A stretch of DNA of 64,000 nt, from NCBI GenBank assembly GCA_943787205.1, contig CALSLN010000001.1, positions 1 to 64,000 of the forward strand. Reading direction: 5' to 3'. The stretch's first letter is position 1; every line of letters starts with the position of its first letter. Source of the stretch: an uncultured Rhodospirillaceae bacterium (GTDB lineage Bacteria > Pseudomonadota > Alphaproteobacteria > Rhodospirillales > Rhodospirillaceae). Position numbers and translations under genes: made by a program. The notes under the pieces were generated by a model. It saw only the letters and a program-made list of their open reading frames with translations, was not told the origin of the DNA and did not search any database. This document shows positions 7,226 to 16,740 of this stretch, piece after piece.

Positions 7226-9190
7226 ATGTCCGGCAACGCTGACCTTGTAGATACACCGTTATGGAGCCCGTCAAAGGTGCGCGCAGACGCATCCGCGATG
7301 ACGGCCTTGATGCACAGCCTTGCTGCTAAGCACGACGCGCCTGCGCACGATGATGTGGCGTTTCACCAGTGGTCTGTCGATAAGGCTGATGTGTTCTGGT
7401 CGGCGGTGTGGGATGACTGCGCAGTGATCGGTGATAAGGGTGCGCGTGTTGTTGATGCCCAAGAGCAAATGCCCGGCGCTCGATGGTTTCCCGATGCGCG
7501 TCTGAACTATGCAGAAAATTTGCTGCGCCCGCGTCTCGAGGGTGAAGATGCCGTTGTTTTTAGACGGGAAGACGGTTTTACCCAGACGTTGACCTTTAAG
7601 GCCCTGGTCGACGACGTTTCGCGCTGTGTCCAAGTGCTTCAAGAGGCCGGCGTTGCTAAGGGCGACCGTGTCGCGGCCTATATGCCTAACTGTCCCGAAG
7701 CCGTTATTGCCATGCTTGCAGCAACGTCACTTGGTGCCGTGTTTTCATCGGCGTCCCCGGATTTTGGTGTGCGCGGCGTGCTGGACCGGTTCGGACAAAT
7801 CGAGCCCAAGGTTCTCATCGCGACCAACGGGTATGTTTATAACGGCCGTGCTCACGACCGAAGAACCCAGGTTGAAGAAGTCGTGCAGAATCTGCCGAGT
7901 GTTTCCCTCGTCCTATTGGTTCCTTTTGTTTCAGATTTAGAACAAGAGTCTGGGTCCGCCAGCTGGGGGCGTGAGCTCGCAAAGCATGAACCAAAGGCCT
8001 TGGATTTTGAGCGGGTCCCGTTTGATCATCCCTTGTTCATCATGTTCTCGTCGGGGACGACCGGCGCACCCAAGTGCATTGTCCATGGCCATGGCGGCGC
8101 TCTGTTACAGCACCTCAAAGAGCATCGTTATCATCTCGATATTAAAGAGCACGATCGCGTCTTCTATTTCACCACGTGCGGCTGGATGATGTGGAACTGG
8201 TTGGTGTCTGCGCTAGCTTTAAAAACAACGCTGTGTCTGTATGACGGTTCGCCCGCCCACCCAAATTTTTCGGTGCTGTTTAACTATGTCGACGAAGAGA
8301 AGGTTTCTTTCTTCGGTACGTCGGCCAAGTTCATTGAAGCTCTCAAAACGAACGGTATATGCCCAAAAGAGAATCATGACCTGTCATCGGTCCGCACCAT
8401 CGCGTCGACCGGGTCTCCGTTGTCGCCGGAGTCTTTTGACTACGTTTACGAAGCAATCAAAACCGACGTGCATTTGGCCTCTATTGCCGGCGGGACGGAT
8501 ATCATTGGGTGCTTCATGACGGGAAACCCAAGGCAACCGGTTTGGCGTGGCGAAATTCAAGGTCCAGCCTTGGCCATGGATGTCGCCATATTTGGAAGTG
8601 AAGGCGACAGAATAACGCGTGAGTCTGGTGAGCTGGTTTGTGCCAACGCCTTTCCGTCCATGCCCGTTGGGTTTTGGAACGACTCAGACGGAAGTCGCTA
8701 TCGATCAGCTTATTTTTCTCAGTTCCCAGGTGTGTGGACTCATGGCGATTGGGTTGAGCAAACGGATGCAGGTGGTTTCGTCATTCATGGTCGCTCGGAT
8801 GCGACCTTGAACCCAGGGGGGGTGCGTATCGGGACGGCGGAGATTTATCGTGTTGTTGAGGGCTATCCCGGCATCCAGGAGTCCCTCGTCGTTGGCCAGG
8901 ATTGGCAGAGTGATGTTCGCGTGATCTTGTTTGTTGTTCTATCTGATGACGTTACGCTGAGCGAAGCCACGATCAACGACATTAAAGCTAGAATTCGTAA
9001 AGAGTGCTCGCCGCGCCATGTTCCGGCAAAAATTCTGGCGGTGTCGGATGTTCCCCGGACACGGTCTGGTAAAGTGTCTGAGTTGGCGGCCCGCGATGTT
9101 ATCCATGGACGAGCGATCAAAAATACAGAGGCTCTTGCCAACGCCGACGTCTTGGATCAATACAAGGCGCGACCAGAGTTGAGTGACTGA
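7226..9190 (+). CDS. Acetoacetate-CoA ligase
   Basis: 654 aa, family length. The ATG follows GGGAG at six bases. The N-terminus (DTPLWSPS, then [18 protein letters not shown] and [16 protein letters not shown]) is characteristic of acetoacetyl-CoA synthetases rather than acetyl-CoA synthetases. The AMP-binding P-loop is [19 protein letters not shown] near residue 275; the hinge [21 protein letters not shown] and the acylation-site lysine region RTRSGKVSE near the C-terminus are intact. The enzyme activates acetoacetate with ATP and CoA, feeding ketone bodies or polyhydroxybutyrate breakdown products into central metabolism in the cytoplasm. The lysine in SGKVSE is the type regulated by sirtuins, one of which is encoded upstream. 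Confidence 0.93.
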   Translation: MSGNADLVDTPLWSPSKVRADASAMTALMHSLAAKHDAPAHDDVAFHQWSVDKADVFWSAVWDDCAVIGDKGARVVDAQEQMPGARWFPDARLNYAENLLRPRLEGEDAVVFRREDGFTQTLTFKALVDDVSRCVQVLQEAGVAKGDRVAAYMPNCPEAVIAMLAATSLGAVFSSASPDFGVRGVLDRFGQIEPKVLIATNGYVYNGRAHDRRTQVEEVVQNLPSVSLVLLVPFVSDLEQESGSASWGRELAKHEPKALDFERVPFDHPLFIMFSSGTTGAPKCIVHGHGGALLQHLKEHRYHLDIKEHDRVFYFTTCGWMMWNWLVSALALKTTLCLYDGSPAHPNFSVLFNYVDEEKVSFFGTSAKFIEALKTNGICPKENHDLSSVRTIASTGSPLSPESFDYVYEAIKTDVHLASIAGGTDIIGCFMTGNPRQPVWRGEIQGPALAMDVAIFGSEGDRITRESGELVCANAFPSMPVGFWNDSDGSRYRSAYFSQFPGVWTHGDWVEQTDAGGFVIHGRSDATLNPGGVRIGTAEIYRVVEGYPGIQESLVVGQDWQSDVRVILFVVLSDDVTLSEATINDIKARIRKECSPRHVPAKILAVSDVPRTRSGKVSELAARDVIHGRAIKNTEALANADVLDQYKARPELSD

Positions 9191-9203
9191 ATGGAGATGG
9201 TGC

Positions 9204-9803
9204 GTGCGCGGTTATTTCGGGATTGGCGTCGAGGGCGTAAGCAAGCAGTACAATGTCGGAAATCTTTTTCGGACGGCCCATGCTTTTGATGCAAATTTCG
9301 TATTTACGATTGCAGCGAATTACCAACGTAAAGTTGGGGCACTAACGGATACGTCTGACTCGATTAGCCAACTTCCCTTTTATGAATTCCCTACACTAGG
9401 TTCACTCGTTCTTCCCAAAATGTGCTCCGTGGTTGGTGTCGAAATCGACGACGATGCGGTCGAGCTGCCCAGCTTCCGGCACCCCATAAGAGCAGCCTAC
9501 GTTCTTGGCTCGGAGCGCGCCGGCTTATCTGACGAGATGATAGAGCGCTGTGATCATCTAATCCGTATTCCGACGCGGTTTAGCTTGAATGTCGGAATCG
9601 CTGGAGTTGTCGTGATGTATGACCGGCTAGTCTCGCGCGGAAGATTTCCGTCGCGACCGGTTGTGCCAGGTGGGCCGTCTGAACCGCTTCCTGAACATGT
9701 CCATGGCGGCCCCGTGCTACGCCAAAAAGATATGCAGCGCTTTCGCCAAGACCCTCCGCTGGTCGAAGTTCTAAAGGCCGAAAAAGGTGGCCCTGAAGAT
9801 TGA
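9204..9803 (+). CDS. TrmH/SpoU-family RNA 2'-O-methyltransferase
   Basis: 199 aa from GTG 9204, which has GGAG seven bases upstream and gives the family-like start RGYFGIGVEGVSKQYNVGNLFRTAHAF; the frame can be extended to a GTG at 9183 that overlaps the preceding stop region. SpoU motifs: NVGNLFRTAHAF (motif 1 with Asn and Arg), YVLGSERAGLSDEMIERCD (motif 2) and RIPTRFSLNVGIAGVVVMYDRL (motif 3, knot). The enzyme would transfer a methyl group from SAM to a ribose 2'-OH of tRNA or rRNA; which nucleotide is not predictable. The C-terminal 50 residues are proline and glycine rich. It is placed 13 bases after the ligase stop and may be cotranscribed. Confidence 0.88.
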   Translation: MRGYFGIGVEGVSKQYNVGNLFRTAHAFDANFVFTIAANYQRKVGALTDTSDSISQLPFYEFPTLGSLVLPKMCSVVGVEIDDDAVELPSFRHPIRAAYVLGSERAGLSDEMIERCDHLIRIPTRFSLNVGIAGVVVMYDRLVSRGRFPSRPVVPGGPSEPLPEHVHGGPVLRQKDMQRFRQDPPLVEVLKAEKGGPED

Positions 9804-9913
9804 CAGGCGACTCGGCAGAAACTAAGGGGTTGCGTCCGGGTCACAAGATCAACACAATCCCCCCCGATGGTCTGCTTAGATCGCTGGTAACGTAGGTAAA
9901 GGAGTTCCACTGG

Positions 9914-10435
9914 ATGCGCGGAGCTAACGCATTGAAGGCACTCGTAATTTTCTTCTTAACACTGACGGGTGCGACAGCAGCCTCGGCACAGGATGTCACT
10001 GTGATTGGGACGCATGGCGTCTGGACAGCCTATTCTTACAAAGAAGATTCTGGAATTGTTTGCTACATGGCAAGCGAACCAACGAAAGCAGAAGGCAATT
10101 ATACGCGCCGTGGCGATGTATTTGCGTTGGTGACTCATCGTCCCAGCGAAGATTCTCTGGACGTAGTTAGTATTGTCGCCGGCTATGCCTACAAAGAAAA
10201 TTCTGATGTCAGCATCCAAATCGGGTCCGCCACCTACGACATGTTCACCCATGGTGAGCGGGCCTGGAACAGAGATGAAGCCACAGACAAAACGATTGTT
10301 AAAGCCATGGTCCGAGGCTCTAAGTTGACGGTAAAGGGTACATCTGGCCGAGGCACGTTGACGACGGATACCTATTCTTTGAGTGGGTTCACTGCCGCTC
10401 ACAAGGACATAACCGCCGCCTGCACCGCAGGATAA
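9914..10435 (+). CDS. Invasion-associated locus B (IalB) family secreted protein
   Basis: 173 aa with a signal peptide (residues 1-25, ending ASA before QDVTVIG). The mature part follows the IalB pattern: WTAYSYKEDSGIVCYMASEP, an RGDVFALVTHRP strand, then sets of beta-strands and a late Cys (ITAACTAG) that may pair with the first. IalB-type proteins are common in alphaproteobacterial periplasms; in Bartonella one affects erythrocyte invasion, but in free-living species their role is unknown. The ATG follows GGAG at nine bases. It is a single gene between the methyltransferase and the convergent pabC. Confidence 0.85.
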   Translation: MRGANALKALVIFFLTLTGATAASAQDVTVIGTHGVWTAYSYKEDSGIVCYMASEPTKAEGNYTRRGDVFALVTHRPSEDSLDVVSIVAGYAYKENSDVSIQIGSATYDMFTHGERAWNRDEATDKTIVKAMVRGSKLTVKGTSGRGTLTTDTYSLSGFTAAHKDITAACTAG

Positions 10436-10468
10436 GCCACCGCTTCTATTTATCTCGCGCGCTGAAGT

Positions 10469-11269
10469 TTAGAGCCGCGCCGCCAGCATTTGGGTGATGA
10501 GTCCGGGCTCACCGTCGCCTATGGGGTGATCTGCCACAGCAATCAGCGCACGCACGCCTAGGGCGTTGGTCAAAAAGGCCTCTTCCGCTTTTGCTAAATC
10601 GTCGACTTCGAGTGGGTGCTCTTCCGCTCTAAAACGAGAAATTAAATCTGCTCGCATGACACCTGGCAGCGCTCCGTCTGAAACAGGCGGTGTTAGCAAA
10701 GCCCCGTTGATCATGAGGAACAGATTTGAAATCGTAGATTCCGCCAATCGTCCTTGTGTGTTTAGAATAAGTGCGTCGTCGGCACCATATTCAGCGGCTT
10801 CTCGGCGAGCTATGACATTGTCGACATAGCTCAGTGACTTTATCTCCGAAGATGCAGAGAACTCGTTGCGGCGCACCGTCATTGCGAGAATTGCTTTGAC
10901 CGAAGGTGCCAACGTCGGCAACGGCGATGCCGCAATGACAAAAGTTGGGGTCGTTGTCTCGGGTGGCAAAAGACCCCTTGGCCCAGGCCCATGGCTGAGT
11001 GTAATGCGGACGACCGCATCACTCAGGTCATTGGTTTTGACGATCTTGATCAGTCGTTTTTCAATACCTGAATCTGTTGTCGGCATTGGAATGCCTAGAG
11101 TTTTTGCGCCGTGCCGCATCCGCGTCATGTGAGCTGCAAACCGATCCGGCTTGCCGCCTCGCACGCGTATGGTCTCAAAAATGCCGTCGCCCAGCGTAAA
11201 ACCGCGGTCTGCGACGTCAATGGAGGCGTCGCTGGACTCTATGTGTTTGCCGTTAAGATCGATGATCAT
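10469..11269 (-). CDS. pabC: Class IV aminotransferase, probable 4-amino-4-deoxychorismate lyase
   Basis: 266 aa. Fold-type IV PLP enzyme: DRGFTLGDGIFETIRV near the N-terminus, the catalytic lysine in SEIKSLSYVDNVIARREA near 145, ALILNTQGRLAESTISNLFL, and the phosphate-binding TPPVSDGALPGVMR. Branched-chain aminotransferases and D-amino acid aminotransferases share these motifs, but the start codon overlaps the pabB stop by four bases (ATGA), so the lyase step of p-aminobenzoate synthesis (aminodeoxychorismate to PABA plus pyruvate) for folate is the best call. No pabA (glutaminase) is visible in the window. Confidence 0.85.
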   Translation of the reverse strand: MIIDLNGKHIESSDASIDVADRGFTLGDGIFETIRVRGGKPDRFAAHMTRMRHGAKTLGIPMPTTDSGIEKRLIKIVKTNDLSDAVVRITLSHGPGPRGLLPPETTTPTFVIAASPLPTLAPSVKAILAMTVRRNEFSASSEIKSLSYVDNVIARREAAEYGADDALILNTQGRLAESTISNLFLMINGALLTPPVSDGALPGVMRADLISRFRAEEHPLEVDDLAKAEEAFLTNALGVRALIAVADHPIGDGEPGLITQMLAARL

Positions 11270-12660
11270 GTCGTTGCCGCGGGATCGAGAACTGAAAGAA
11301 GTGGTCGTAACTTTACCATAGCCTCTTCATATTCTAGTGCCGGATCAGAATCAGCAACAATGCCGCCGCCAGCCTGAGCGATAACCTGATCACCGTTCAC
11401 GGTAAGACTGCGAATGACGATGGACGAGTCCATTGCACCATCAAACCCGATCCAAGCAATCGCACCGCAGTATGGCCCGCGGGCAGACGGCTCTAGCTCG
11501 TGGATAATTTCCATGGCGCGTACCTTTGGTGCGCCGGTTACAGACCCCCCTGGAAAACAGGCTCGTAAGAGATCGATCACGGACTTATCGTCGCGCAGTT
11601 TCCCGGTCACAACAGAGACGAGGTGGTGCACGCGGGCGAAGGTTTCGACCTCGCAGCATTGGGGCACGCTCACGCTACCGCTTTCACAGACTCTAGAAAT
11701 GTCGTTGCGCATTAAGTCAACGATCATGAGGTTTTCGGCGTTGTCCTTGGGGCTCTGCGCAAGGTCCGCTGCTAGTTTTTTGTCTTTCGCTGGGTCTTCG
11801 TGCCTTGGTCGTGTTCCTTTGATTGGCCGTGTTTCAATCGATCCATTTCGAGTGGCTTGTAAGAAACGCTCAGGGGACGCGGAAAGAACATGGAAATTTG
11901 ACGACCCTGCTAAGTATGCCCCGAAGGGCGATGGCACAGCTTTGCGCAACTGGCGAAATAAATCCCAGGGTGTTGTGTCTGTCGGTTTTTGGGCCATGAA
12001 TCTCTGGGTGATGTTGGCTTGAAAGATATCCCCTGCGTTGATGTAATCAATAGCGGTCTGAATTGCGGTTTTCACTGCCGCGTTTGTTTGCTCAGCAGAC
12101 CATTCGGCTGAGGATGGGGCGGCCTGACTTTCTGCTGGGCTTTGAATTCGATCGATCATCCATTGTGCACGGTCCCGTGCACGGGCCCGTCGCAAACTAT
12201 CGACGGACTCGGGAAAACCCGTCGCAATTACCCATACCTTCTGCTCGAGGTGATCGAACGCAACGACTATGTCGTAAAGACCGATCACTAAGGACGGGTT
12301 GGTTACACCTGTTTTTGGCCGAGGTAAGCTTTCTACGAGTCCGCCCATTTCATATCCGAAGAAGCCAACTGCACCGCCTAAGAAAGGCGAGGGCCCCGTG
12401 CCCTCCATGGGGAAATCCTTTAGTGCATTATTTATGAGATGAAATGGATCACCTTGGACGGGACGTCCGTCGATCATAGTCTTCATGTCGACATCCACGA
12501 CTATGGTGCTGAATGGCGAAGCCGCGATGTAAGACCAGCGACCCATTTCGTCGGCGCCGTCACCATGGAGGATGGCCGCAACAGGGTCGTTGGCGAACGG
12601 GGAAAATGCTTCAAGGGGGTCCCGCCATGGGACCTCACGCAGGATGAGCACGTCTTCCAT
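11266..12660 (-). CDS. pabB: Aminodeoxychorismate synthase component I
   Basis: 464 aa from ATG 12660; a TTG at 12717 would overlap the upstream dehydrogenase by 44 bases. The C-terminal chorismate-binding domain is complete: DIFQANITQRF, SASPERFL, ETRPIKGTRPR with the catalytic Lys, ENLMIVDLMRNDISRVCESGSV, VHHLVSVVTGKL, FPGGSVTGAPKVRAMEII and YCGAIAWIGFDGAMDSSIVIR, ending AQAGGGIVADSDPALEYEEAMVK. PIKGT is the form found in PabB rather than anthranilate synthase. With a PabA glutaminase it converts chorismate and glutamine to aminodeoxychorismate in the folate pathway. It is translationally coupled to pabC; the dehydrogenase gene upstream ends 13 bases before its start. Confidence 0.92.
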   Translation of the reverse strand: MEDVLILREVPWRDPLEAFSPFANDPVAAILHGDGADEMGRWSYIAASPFSTIVVDVDMKTMIDGRPVQGDPFHLINNALKDFPMEGTGPSPFLGGAVGFFGYEMGGLVESLPRPKTGVTNPSLVIGLYDIVVAFDHLEQKVWVIATGFPESVDSLRRARARDRAQWMIDRIQSPAESQAAPSSAEWSAEQTNAAVKTAIQTAIDYINAGDIFQANITQRFMAQKPTDTTPWDLFRQLRKAVPSPFGAYLAGSSNFHVLSASPERFLQATRNGSIETRPIKGTRPRHEDPAKDKKLAADLAQSPKDNAENLMIVDLMRNDISRVCESGSVSVPQCCEVETFARVHHLVSVVTGKLRDDKSVIDLLRACFPGGSVTGAPKVRAMEIIHELEPSARGPYCGAIAWIGFDGAMDSSIVIRSLTVNGDQVIAQAGGGIVADSDPALEYEEAMVKLRPLLSVLDPAATT

Positions 12661-12673
12661 CACGTGATTCAAT

Positions 12674-13654
12674 TTAAGAGGGGAGAACGCGGTCGGGGGG
12701 GCGGTGACCGTCAACAAAGGCCTTTATGTTGATAATGACTTTTTCACCCATCGCGATACGACCTTCAATGGTTGCCGAACCCATGTGAGGAAGAAGTGTC
12801 ACGTTGTCCATCTCGAGAAGTTTTTGGTTTACCGCTGGTTCGTGTTCGAACACGTCCAATGCAGCACCCGCAAGTTGCCCGCCCTCGAGCATTTTTATGA
12901 GGGCATCTTCATCAACCATTTCACCGCGTGCCAAATTAACGATATAGGCATCTTCTTTTAAGAGTTTGAGTCGGCGTTCAGAAAGAAGATGAAACGTCGC
13001 TGGCGTGTGTGGGCAATGAATGGAGATCACATCCATGCGCGCGAGCATTTGGTCGAGGCTTTCCCAATAGGTGGCCTCAACTTCTTGTTCGATCTCGGGC
13101 ATCAGGCGATGCCGATTGTGATAATGCACCGCCATCCCAAATCTGCGGGCGCGTTGGGCAACAGCAAAGCCGATACGACCCATGCCGATGATGCCGAGCC
13201 GTTTGCCGGACATCCTGCGTCCCAACATGTGTGTTGGCGTCCACCCCGTAAAGCGGCCTTCTTTAATAATGCGTGCGCCTTCTACCAGCCGTCGGGGTAC
13301 CGCGACGATCAGCGCCATTGCCATGTCGGCCGTATCTTCTGTCAGCACGTCAGGTGTGTTGGTGACGGCAATTCCGGCTGCCTGAGCGGCTGTGACAGCG
13401 ATATGATCTGTGCCATTTCCGAAGTTCGCGATCAATTTCGTTTTTGGACTCGCCGCGTCTAGTAGTTCGCCATCCAAAACGTCTGTGAGCGTCGGCACCA
13501 AGACGTCGCAAGACTGCAACGCATTGCCCAAGGCCTCGCGATCAAATGGCGTGTCGTCCGCATTTAGGCGAACATCGAATAATTCCATCATCCGCGTTTC
13601 GACCATTTCTGGTAGTTTGCGCGTTACGATGACAGTTGGTTTCTTGAGGGTCAT
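12674..13654 (-). CDS. D-2-hydroxyacid dehydrogenase (glyoxylate/hydroxypyruvate reductase type)
   Basis: 326 aa. NAD(P)-binding motif GIIGMGRIGFAVAQRARRFG near 155-175, catalytic Arg in NLARGEMVDEDAL, Glu in ALDVFEHEP and His in LLPHMGSAT. The N-terminal PTVIVTRKLPEMVETRM and the TDHIAVTAAQAAGIAVTNTPDVLTEDTAD loop resemble glyoxylate reductases acting on glyoxylate or hydroxypyruvate. Cytoplasmic. It lies at the head of an apparent operon with pabB and pabC, a linkage without an obvious pathway connection. It is divergent from the SH3-domain gene at 13764. Confidence 0.9.
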   Translation of the reverse strand: MTLKKPTVIVTRKLPEMVETRMMELFDVRLNADDTPFDREALGNALQSCDVLVPTLTDVLDGELLDAASPKTKLIANFGNGTDHIAVTAAQAAGIAVTNTPDVLTEDTADMAMALIVAVPRRLVEGARIIKEGRFTGWTPTHMLGRRMSGKRLGIIGMGRIGFAVAQRARRFGMAVHYHNRHRLMPEIEQEVEATYWESLDQMLARMDVISIHCPHTPATFHLLSERRLKLLKEDAYIVNLARGEMVDEDALIKMLEGGQLAGAALDVFEHEPAVNQKLLEMDNVTLLPHMGSATIEGRIAMGEKVIINIKAFVDGHRPPDRVLPS

Positions 13655-13763
13655 CCGGAACTCCCGGGGTGCGGAAGCCCCTGCGTACCAGCAGCCATGC
13701 TGCTTGTCCAGAATCCAGGTAATGCGTTGCCAAAGCGGCCATTTTTCGGCAAGACATGAGGGT

Positions 13764-14312
13764 ATGAATTTGCATCAGAAAGATTGGCGCCGTTTGATGT
13801 GTTTCGTGGCGACTTTTAGTGTCGCTACCGTGACTCTATGGAGCGGATTTGTGGCTATTGCGCCATCCGTTTACGCGCAGCAGGGCCGGGTTTCCTCTCT
13901 CCCGTTACCGCGCTTTGTTTCACTCAAAACAGAGCCCGTTAACATGCGAACGGGTCCTGGTGTTCGCTATCCCGTGACCTGGGTCTACCAACGCCGGAAT
14001 CTTCCAGTTGAAGTGACCGACGAATTTGATACGTGGCGTCAGGTCAGAGATCCAGATGGGGTTGAGGGCTGGGTGCATCAAAGTATGCTGTCCGGTCAGA
14101 GAACCGGGCTACTCACCCAAGACTCGTCTTCGCTTTACAAAGGGTCGGCACCGTCTAGCGCGGTCATCGCAGAAATAGGTGCTGGTGTGGTCGTGGTTGT
14201 CGACCGGTGCCCAAAGCAGACGGAGCTTTGTTTGGTTGAGGTTGATGGAACCAAAGGCTGGCTTCGCCGCGGCCTTTTTTGGGGCCTCTATAACGGCGAG
14301 TTCATCGACTAA
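13764..14312 (+). CDS. Secreted SH3-domain protein
   Basis: 182 aa from ATG 13764 (GAGG just upstream). Residues 1-42 form a signal peptide with an arginine pair in the n-region and a long hydrophobic core, ending VYAQQ. Two bacterial SH3-like repeats follow: LKTEPVNMRTGPGVRYPVTWVYQRRNLPVEVTDEFDTWRQVRD with GWVHQSML, and a second repeat ending KGWLRRGLFWGLY. Such SH3 proteins bind cell-wall peptides or act as scaffold modules in the periplasm. The stop overlaps the stop of the convergent DUF3501 gene by four bases. Confidence 0.85.
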   Translation: MNLHQKDWRRLMCFVATFSVATVTLWSGFVAIAPSVYAQQGRVSSLPLPRFVSLKTEPVNMRTGPGVRYPVTWVYQRRNLPVEVTDEFDTWRQVRDPDGVEGWVHQSMLSGQRTGLLTQDSSSLYKGSAPSSAVIAEIGAGVVVVVDRCPKQTELCLVEVDGTKGWLRRGLFWGLYNGEFID

Positions 14313-14902
14313 TCTAAGTCAGCGGCTAATTCTGCTTTTGCATCATCTAACAAGACGGCTGTGTGTCTGTAGTTCTCGTGTTCTGTGCCGAGTGTCGCCT
14401 GCCTGCCGATTTCTTTGAATTCTTTAGCTTGGCTGGGCGTGAACGGGAATTTGAGGAAATGCACAGCTGATGTTTTTCCATCTTCCGTCGTGCGCTCGAC
14501 ATCGTCTTCTGGAACACCGACGACGCGATGTTCCCCGAACGACAAAACAATCTGCTCTTCAATATGCCCCAGGGTTGCCAATGTTCTGCGTCGGCGGCCT
14601 TCGTCTTCAATCTCGATGAGCAGGGTTGCGACGAGCTCTTGTCCTTGAGGAATAAGCGGATTGTAGGCTTCCAATTCGTCCGCGATTTGGGCCTCCCCTC
14701 CTTTTTCGATGTAGAGCATTTCTTGCACTTGGGCCCACATCGTTTCGTAATTCTCAAAGTGGAACGTTGCGTATGGGCCGACATGAATGCGCCGCTTTGC
14801 TTTTGTCGCGATCAAAGTGCGACGATGGTCACGGCGAATTTTGCCATACTCACCGAGCGGCATGAGGTCTTCTCGCGTGATCGCTTTTTTGGCGTTTGTC
14901 AT
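14309..14902 (-). CDS. DUF3501 family protein
   Basis: 197 aa from ATG 14902, two bases after the stop of the Fe-S oxidoreductase gene. The sequence begins ITREDLMPLGEYGKIRRDHRRTLIATKAKRRIHVGPYATFHFENYETMWAQVQEML, which I recognise as DUF3501, a family regularly found after an HdrD/GlpC-like Fe-S protein and rubrerythrin. No catalytic motif is evident; the protein is soluble and charged, with PFTPSQAKEFK near the C-terminus. Tight spacing implies translation coupled to the upstream gene and a shared function in peroxide or iron stress (inference). Confidence 0.85.
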   Translation of the reverse strand: MTNAKKAITREDLMPLGEYGKIRRDHRRTLIATKAKRRIHVGPYATFHFENYETMWAQVQEMLYIEKGGEAQIADELEAYNPLIPQGQELVATLLIEIEDEGRRRRTLATLGHIEEQIVLSFGEHRVVGVPEDDVERTTEDGKTSAVHFLKFPFTPSQAKEFKEIGRQATLGTEHENYRHTAVLLDDAKAELAADLD

Positions 14903-14904
14903 GA

Positions 14905-16239
14905 TTAAAATCCGTAAGCTTTCGCTAGAATCTGAATGGGGTGAGTTGATTGTTCGATCGCGGGCGCGTCGTCGCCGAGTGCGTCCATACCTTGCACAAT
15001 ATGTTTTCCAGCAAGGGGGCATTCAGAGCACACGTGCGTCGGCTGCGCAGCCGCCATTTTCTTGACAGTTTGTTTTGCAAACTTCGTGGCAATGTCGAAA
15101 TTTTGTTTCTTTATGCCCCAAGACCCACCATGTCCTGAACACCGCTCAACCACGGTGACTTTTGCGTCGGGAATGGCACGCAGCATTTCTGCACCTTTAG
15201 GCCCCATATTCTGAGCGCGTGCGTGACACGCAAGGTGCAGGGCAATTGGGCCATCAATGGGGTTTAAGCCTTCCGCCAAGCCTTCACTATTGGCGATGGT
15301 CATGACGTATTCAGAAATGTCGAACGTCGCTTGAGCTAAGAGTTTTATATTTTCGTCATCTGGCAAAATGAGCGGCCATTCTTGTTTCATCATCAAGGCA
15401 CATGACGGAACCAGGGCTACAATGTCTTTGCCGGCATCGATATAAGGTCTAAGCGCCGCAGCTGTAGACTTCGCTTTCTCTGCTACGCGGGCGATGTCGC
15501 CTTGTTCCAACTGTGGCATACCGCAACAGCCGGGGTAAACGACCTCAGTATCAACGCCATTGTGAGCAAGCACATTGATTGCTGCCGTCCCAATATCCGG
15601 ATTGTTGTAGTTGGCAAAACAGGTCGCGTAAATTGCGGCCTTGCGCCCGTGGGCAGGCGCGTTTGTATTTATTTTTGGCGTGTTTTCTTTCGCACGCGCC
15701 CGCAACGTCTTGCCATGATACTTCGGCAATTCGACGTCTTTGTGAACGTCTGCGACAGCTTCTAAAATAGGACGGGTTAGGCCGTTGCTTCGCTTTGACG
15801 CCCAATTGGCAATGCCTGAAACGCCGCCAGCCAGTTTTCCGTTGCGATCTGTTTCGGTCAGTTGTTTGTCGAAGAAGGGAACGCCGTTGTTAGCTTTTTC
15901 GGCCGCGCGGTACCGCAACATCAGATGCGGAAAATCAATATTAAATTCGTGCGGCGGGACATAGGGACATTTTGTGAGGAAGCACATGTCGCACAGGGTG
16001 CAGGCGTCAACGACGGATTTGAAATTTGCGCTATCAACGCCTTCGACCTCGTCTTCTTGATCATCAACCAAGTCGAACAGTCGCGGGAAGGAGTCACATA
16101 AATTGAAACAGCGGCGGCAGCCATGACAGATATCGAACTGTCGGCGCATTTCAGCATCTAGCTTTTCAGCATTTAGAAAGTCGGGGTTTTGCCAATCAAT
16201 AGGGTGCCGTGTTGGGGCGTCCAGGCTGCCTTCGCGCAT
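14905..16239 (-). CDS. HdrD/GlpC-like Fe-S oxidoreductase (heterodisulfide reductase-related)
   Basis: 444 aa. Two 4Fe-4S ferredoxin clusters in the N-terminal third: CHGCRRCFNLCD and CTLCDMCFLTKCPYVPP. Two CCG-type cysteine-rich domains follow, with PGCCGMPQLEQGD in the first, and LACHARAQNMGPKG, ERCSGHGGSWGIKK and CSECPLAGKHI in the second. Such subunits pass electrons between a membrane or soluble donor and a terminal acceptor; in GlpC it is the quinone side of glycerol-3-phosphate dehydrogenase. Between rubrerythrin and DUF3501 it probably supplies electrons to the rubrerythrin peroxidase that lacks its own rubredoxin domain (inference). A terminator-like hairpin separates it from the rubrerythrin gene. 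Confidence 0.87.
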   Translation of the reverse strand: MREGSLDAPTRHPIDWQNPDFLNAEKLDAEMRRQFDICHGCRRCFNLCDSFPRLFDLVDDQEDEVEGVDSANFKSVVDACTLCDMCFLTKCPYVPPHEFNIDFPHLMLRYRAAEKANNGVPFFDKQLTETDRNGKLAGGVSGIANWASKRSNGLTRPILEAVADVHKDVELPKYHGKTLRARAKENTPKINTNAPAHGRKAAIYATCFANYNNPDIGTAAINVLAHNGVDTEVVYPGCCGMPQLEQGDIARVAEKAKSTAAALRPYIDAGKDIVALVPSCALMMKQEWPLILPDDENIKLLAQATFDISEYVMTIANSEGLAEGLNPIDGPIALHLACHARAQNMGPKGAEMLRAIPDAKVTVVERCSGHGGSWGIKKQNFDIATKFAKQTVKKMAAAQPTHVCSECPLAGKHIVQGMDALGDDAPAIEQSTHPIQILAKAYGF

Positions 16240-16265
16240 GGCCGATTCTCACTGCTTAATTATGG

Positions 16266-16307
16266 AAAAAGAAATGTGGGATCGGCTGGTGTTCCAACCG
16301 ACCCACA
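16266..16307 (-). terminator. Hairpin with T-run after the rubrerythrin gene
   Basis: On the minus strand a 14-base inverted repeat (TGTGGGTCGGTTGG with CCAGCCGATCCCACA, one mismatch and a G-U pair) is followed by TTTCTTTTT. It lies between rubrerythrin (stop 16318) and the Fe-S oxidoreductase start (16239). It probably acts as a partial terminator that makes rubrerythrin more abundant than the downstream genes. Confidence 0.75.
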
Positions 16308-16317
16308 CAAGATCAAT

Positions 16318-16740
16318 TTAGACGTCGAGGTTATCGAGCGCCTTCTGGAAACGACCAGCATGGGACTTTTCAGCCTTAGCAAGCGTTTCGAACCAGTCAG
16401 CAATTTCGTCGAAGCCTTCTTCGCGTGCTGTCTTGGCCATACCGGGATACATGTCGGTGTATTCGTGCGTTTCACCGGCGACGGCAGACTTTAGGTTTGC
16501 GCTTGAATCACCAATGGGCTCTCCGGTCGCTGGGTCACCGACGGCTTCCAAGTATTCCAGATGACCGAACGCATGTCCGGTTTCGCCTTCTGCTGTTGAG
16601 CGGAAGAGCGCGGACACTTCGTTTTGGCCTTCTACGTCGGCCTTTTGTGCGAAATAGAGATAGCGACGGTTGGCTTGGCTTTCGCCAGCAAAAGCTGCCT
16701 TCAAGCTTTCTTCCGTCTTACTTCCTTTGAGTTCTGCCAT
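16318..16740 (-). CDS. Rubrerythrin (diiron domain only)
   Basis: 140 aa from ATG 16740, preceded by AGGAGGG at a good distance; the longer frame to 16797 is not needed. The four-helix diiron domain carries [50 protein letters not shown] and [15 protein letters not shown], giving the Glu and ExxH ligands. The C-terminal rubredoxin domain of classical rubrerythrin is absent, so an outside electron donor is needed; the next genes encode a multi-cluster Fe-S protein. Rubrerythrins reduce hydrogen peroxide in the cytoplasm. An ICE-like Irr site lies about 115 bases upstream of the start. Confidence 0.92.
   Translation of the reverse strand: MAELKGSKTEESLKAAFAGESQANRRYLYFAQKADVEGQNEVSALFRSTAEGETGHAFGHLEYLEAVGDPATGEPIGDSSANLKSAVAGETHEYTDMYPGMAKTAREEGFDEIADWFETLAKAEKSHAGRFQKALDNLDV

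Noticed and set aside
13410..13763. Extension of the SH3-domain protein by 118 codons upstream
   Set aside because: It overlaps the hydroxyacid dehydrogenase on the other strand and lacks a signal peptide; ATG 13764 gives a proper secretion signal.
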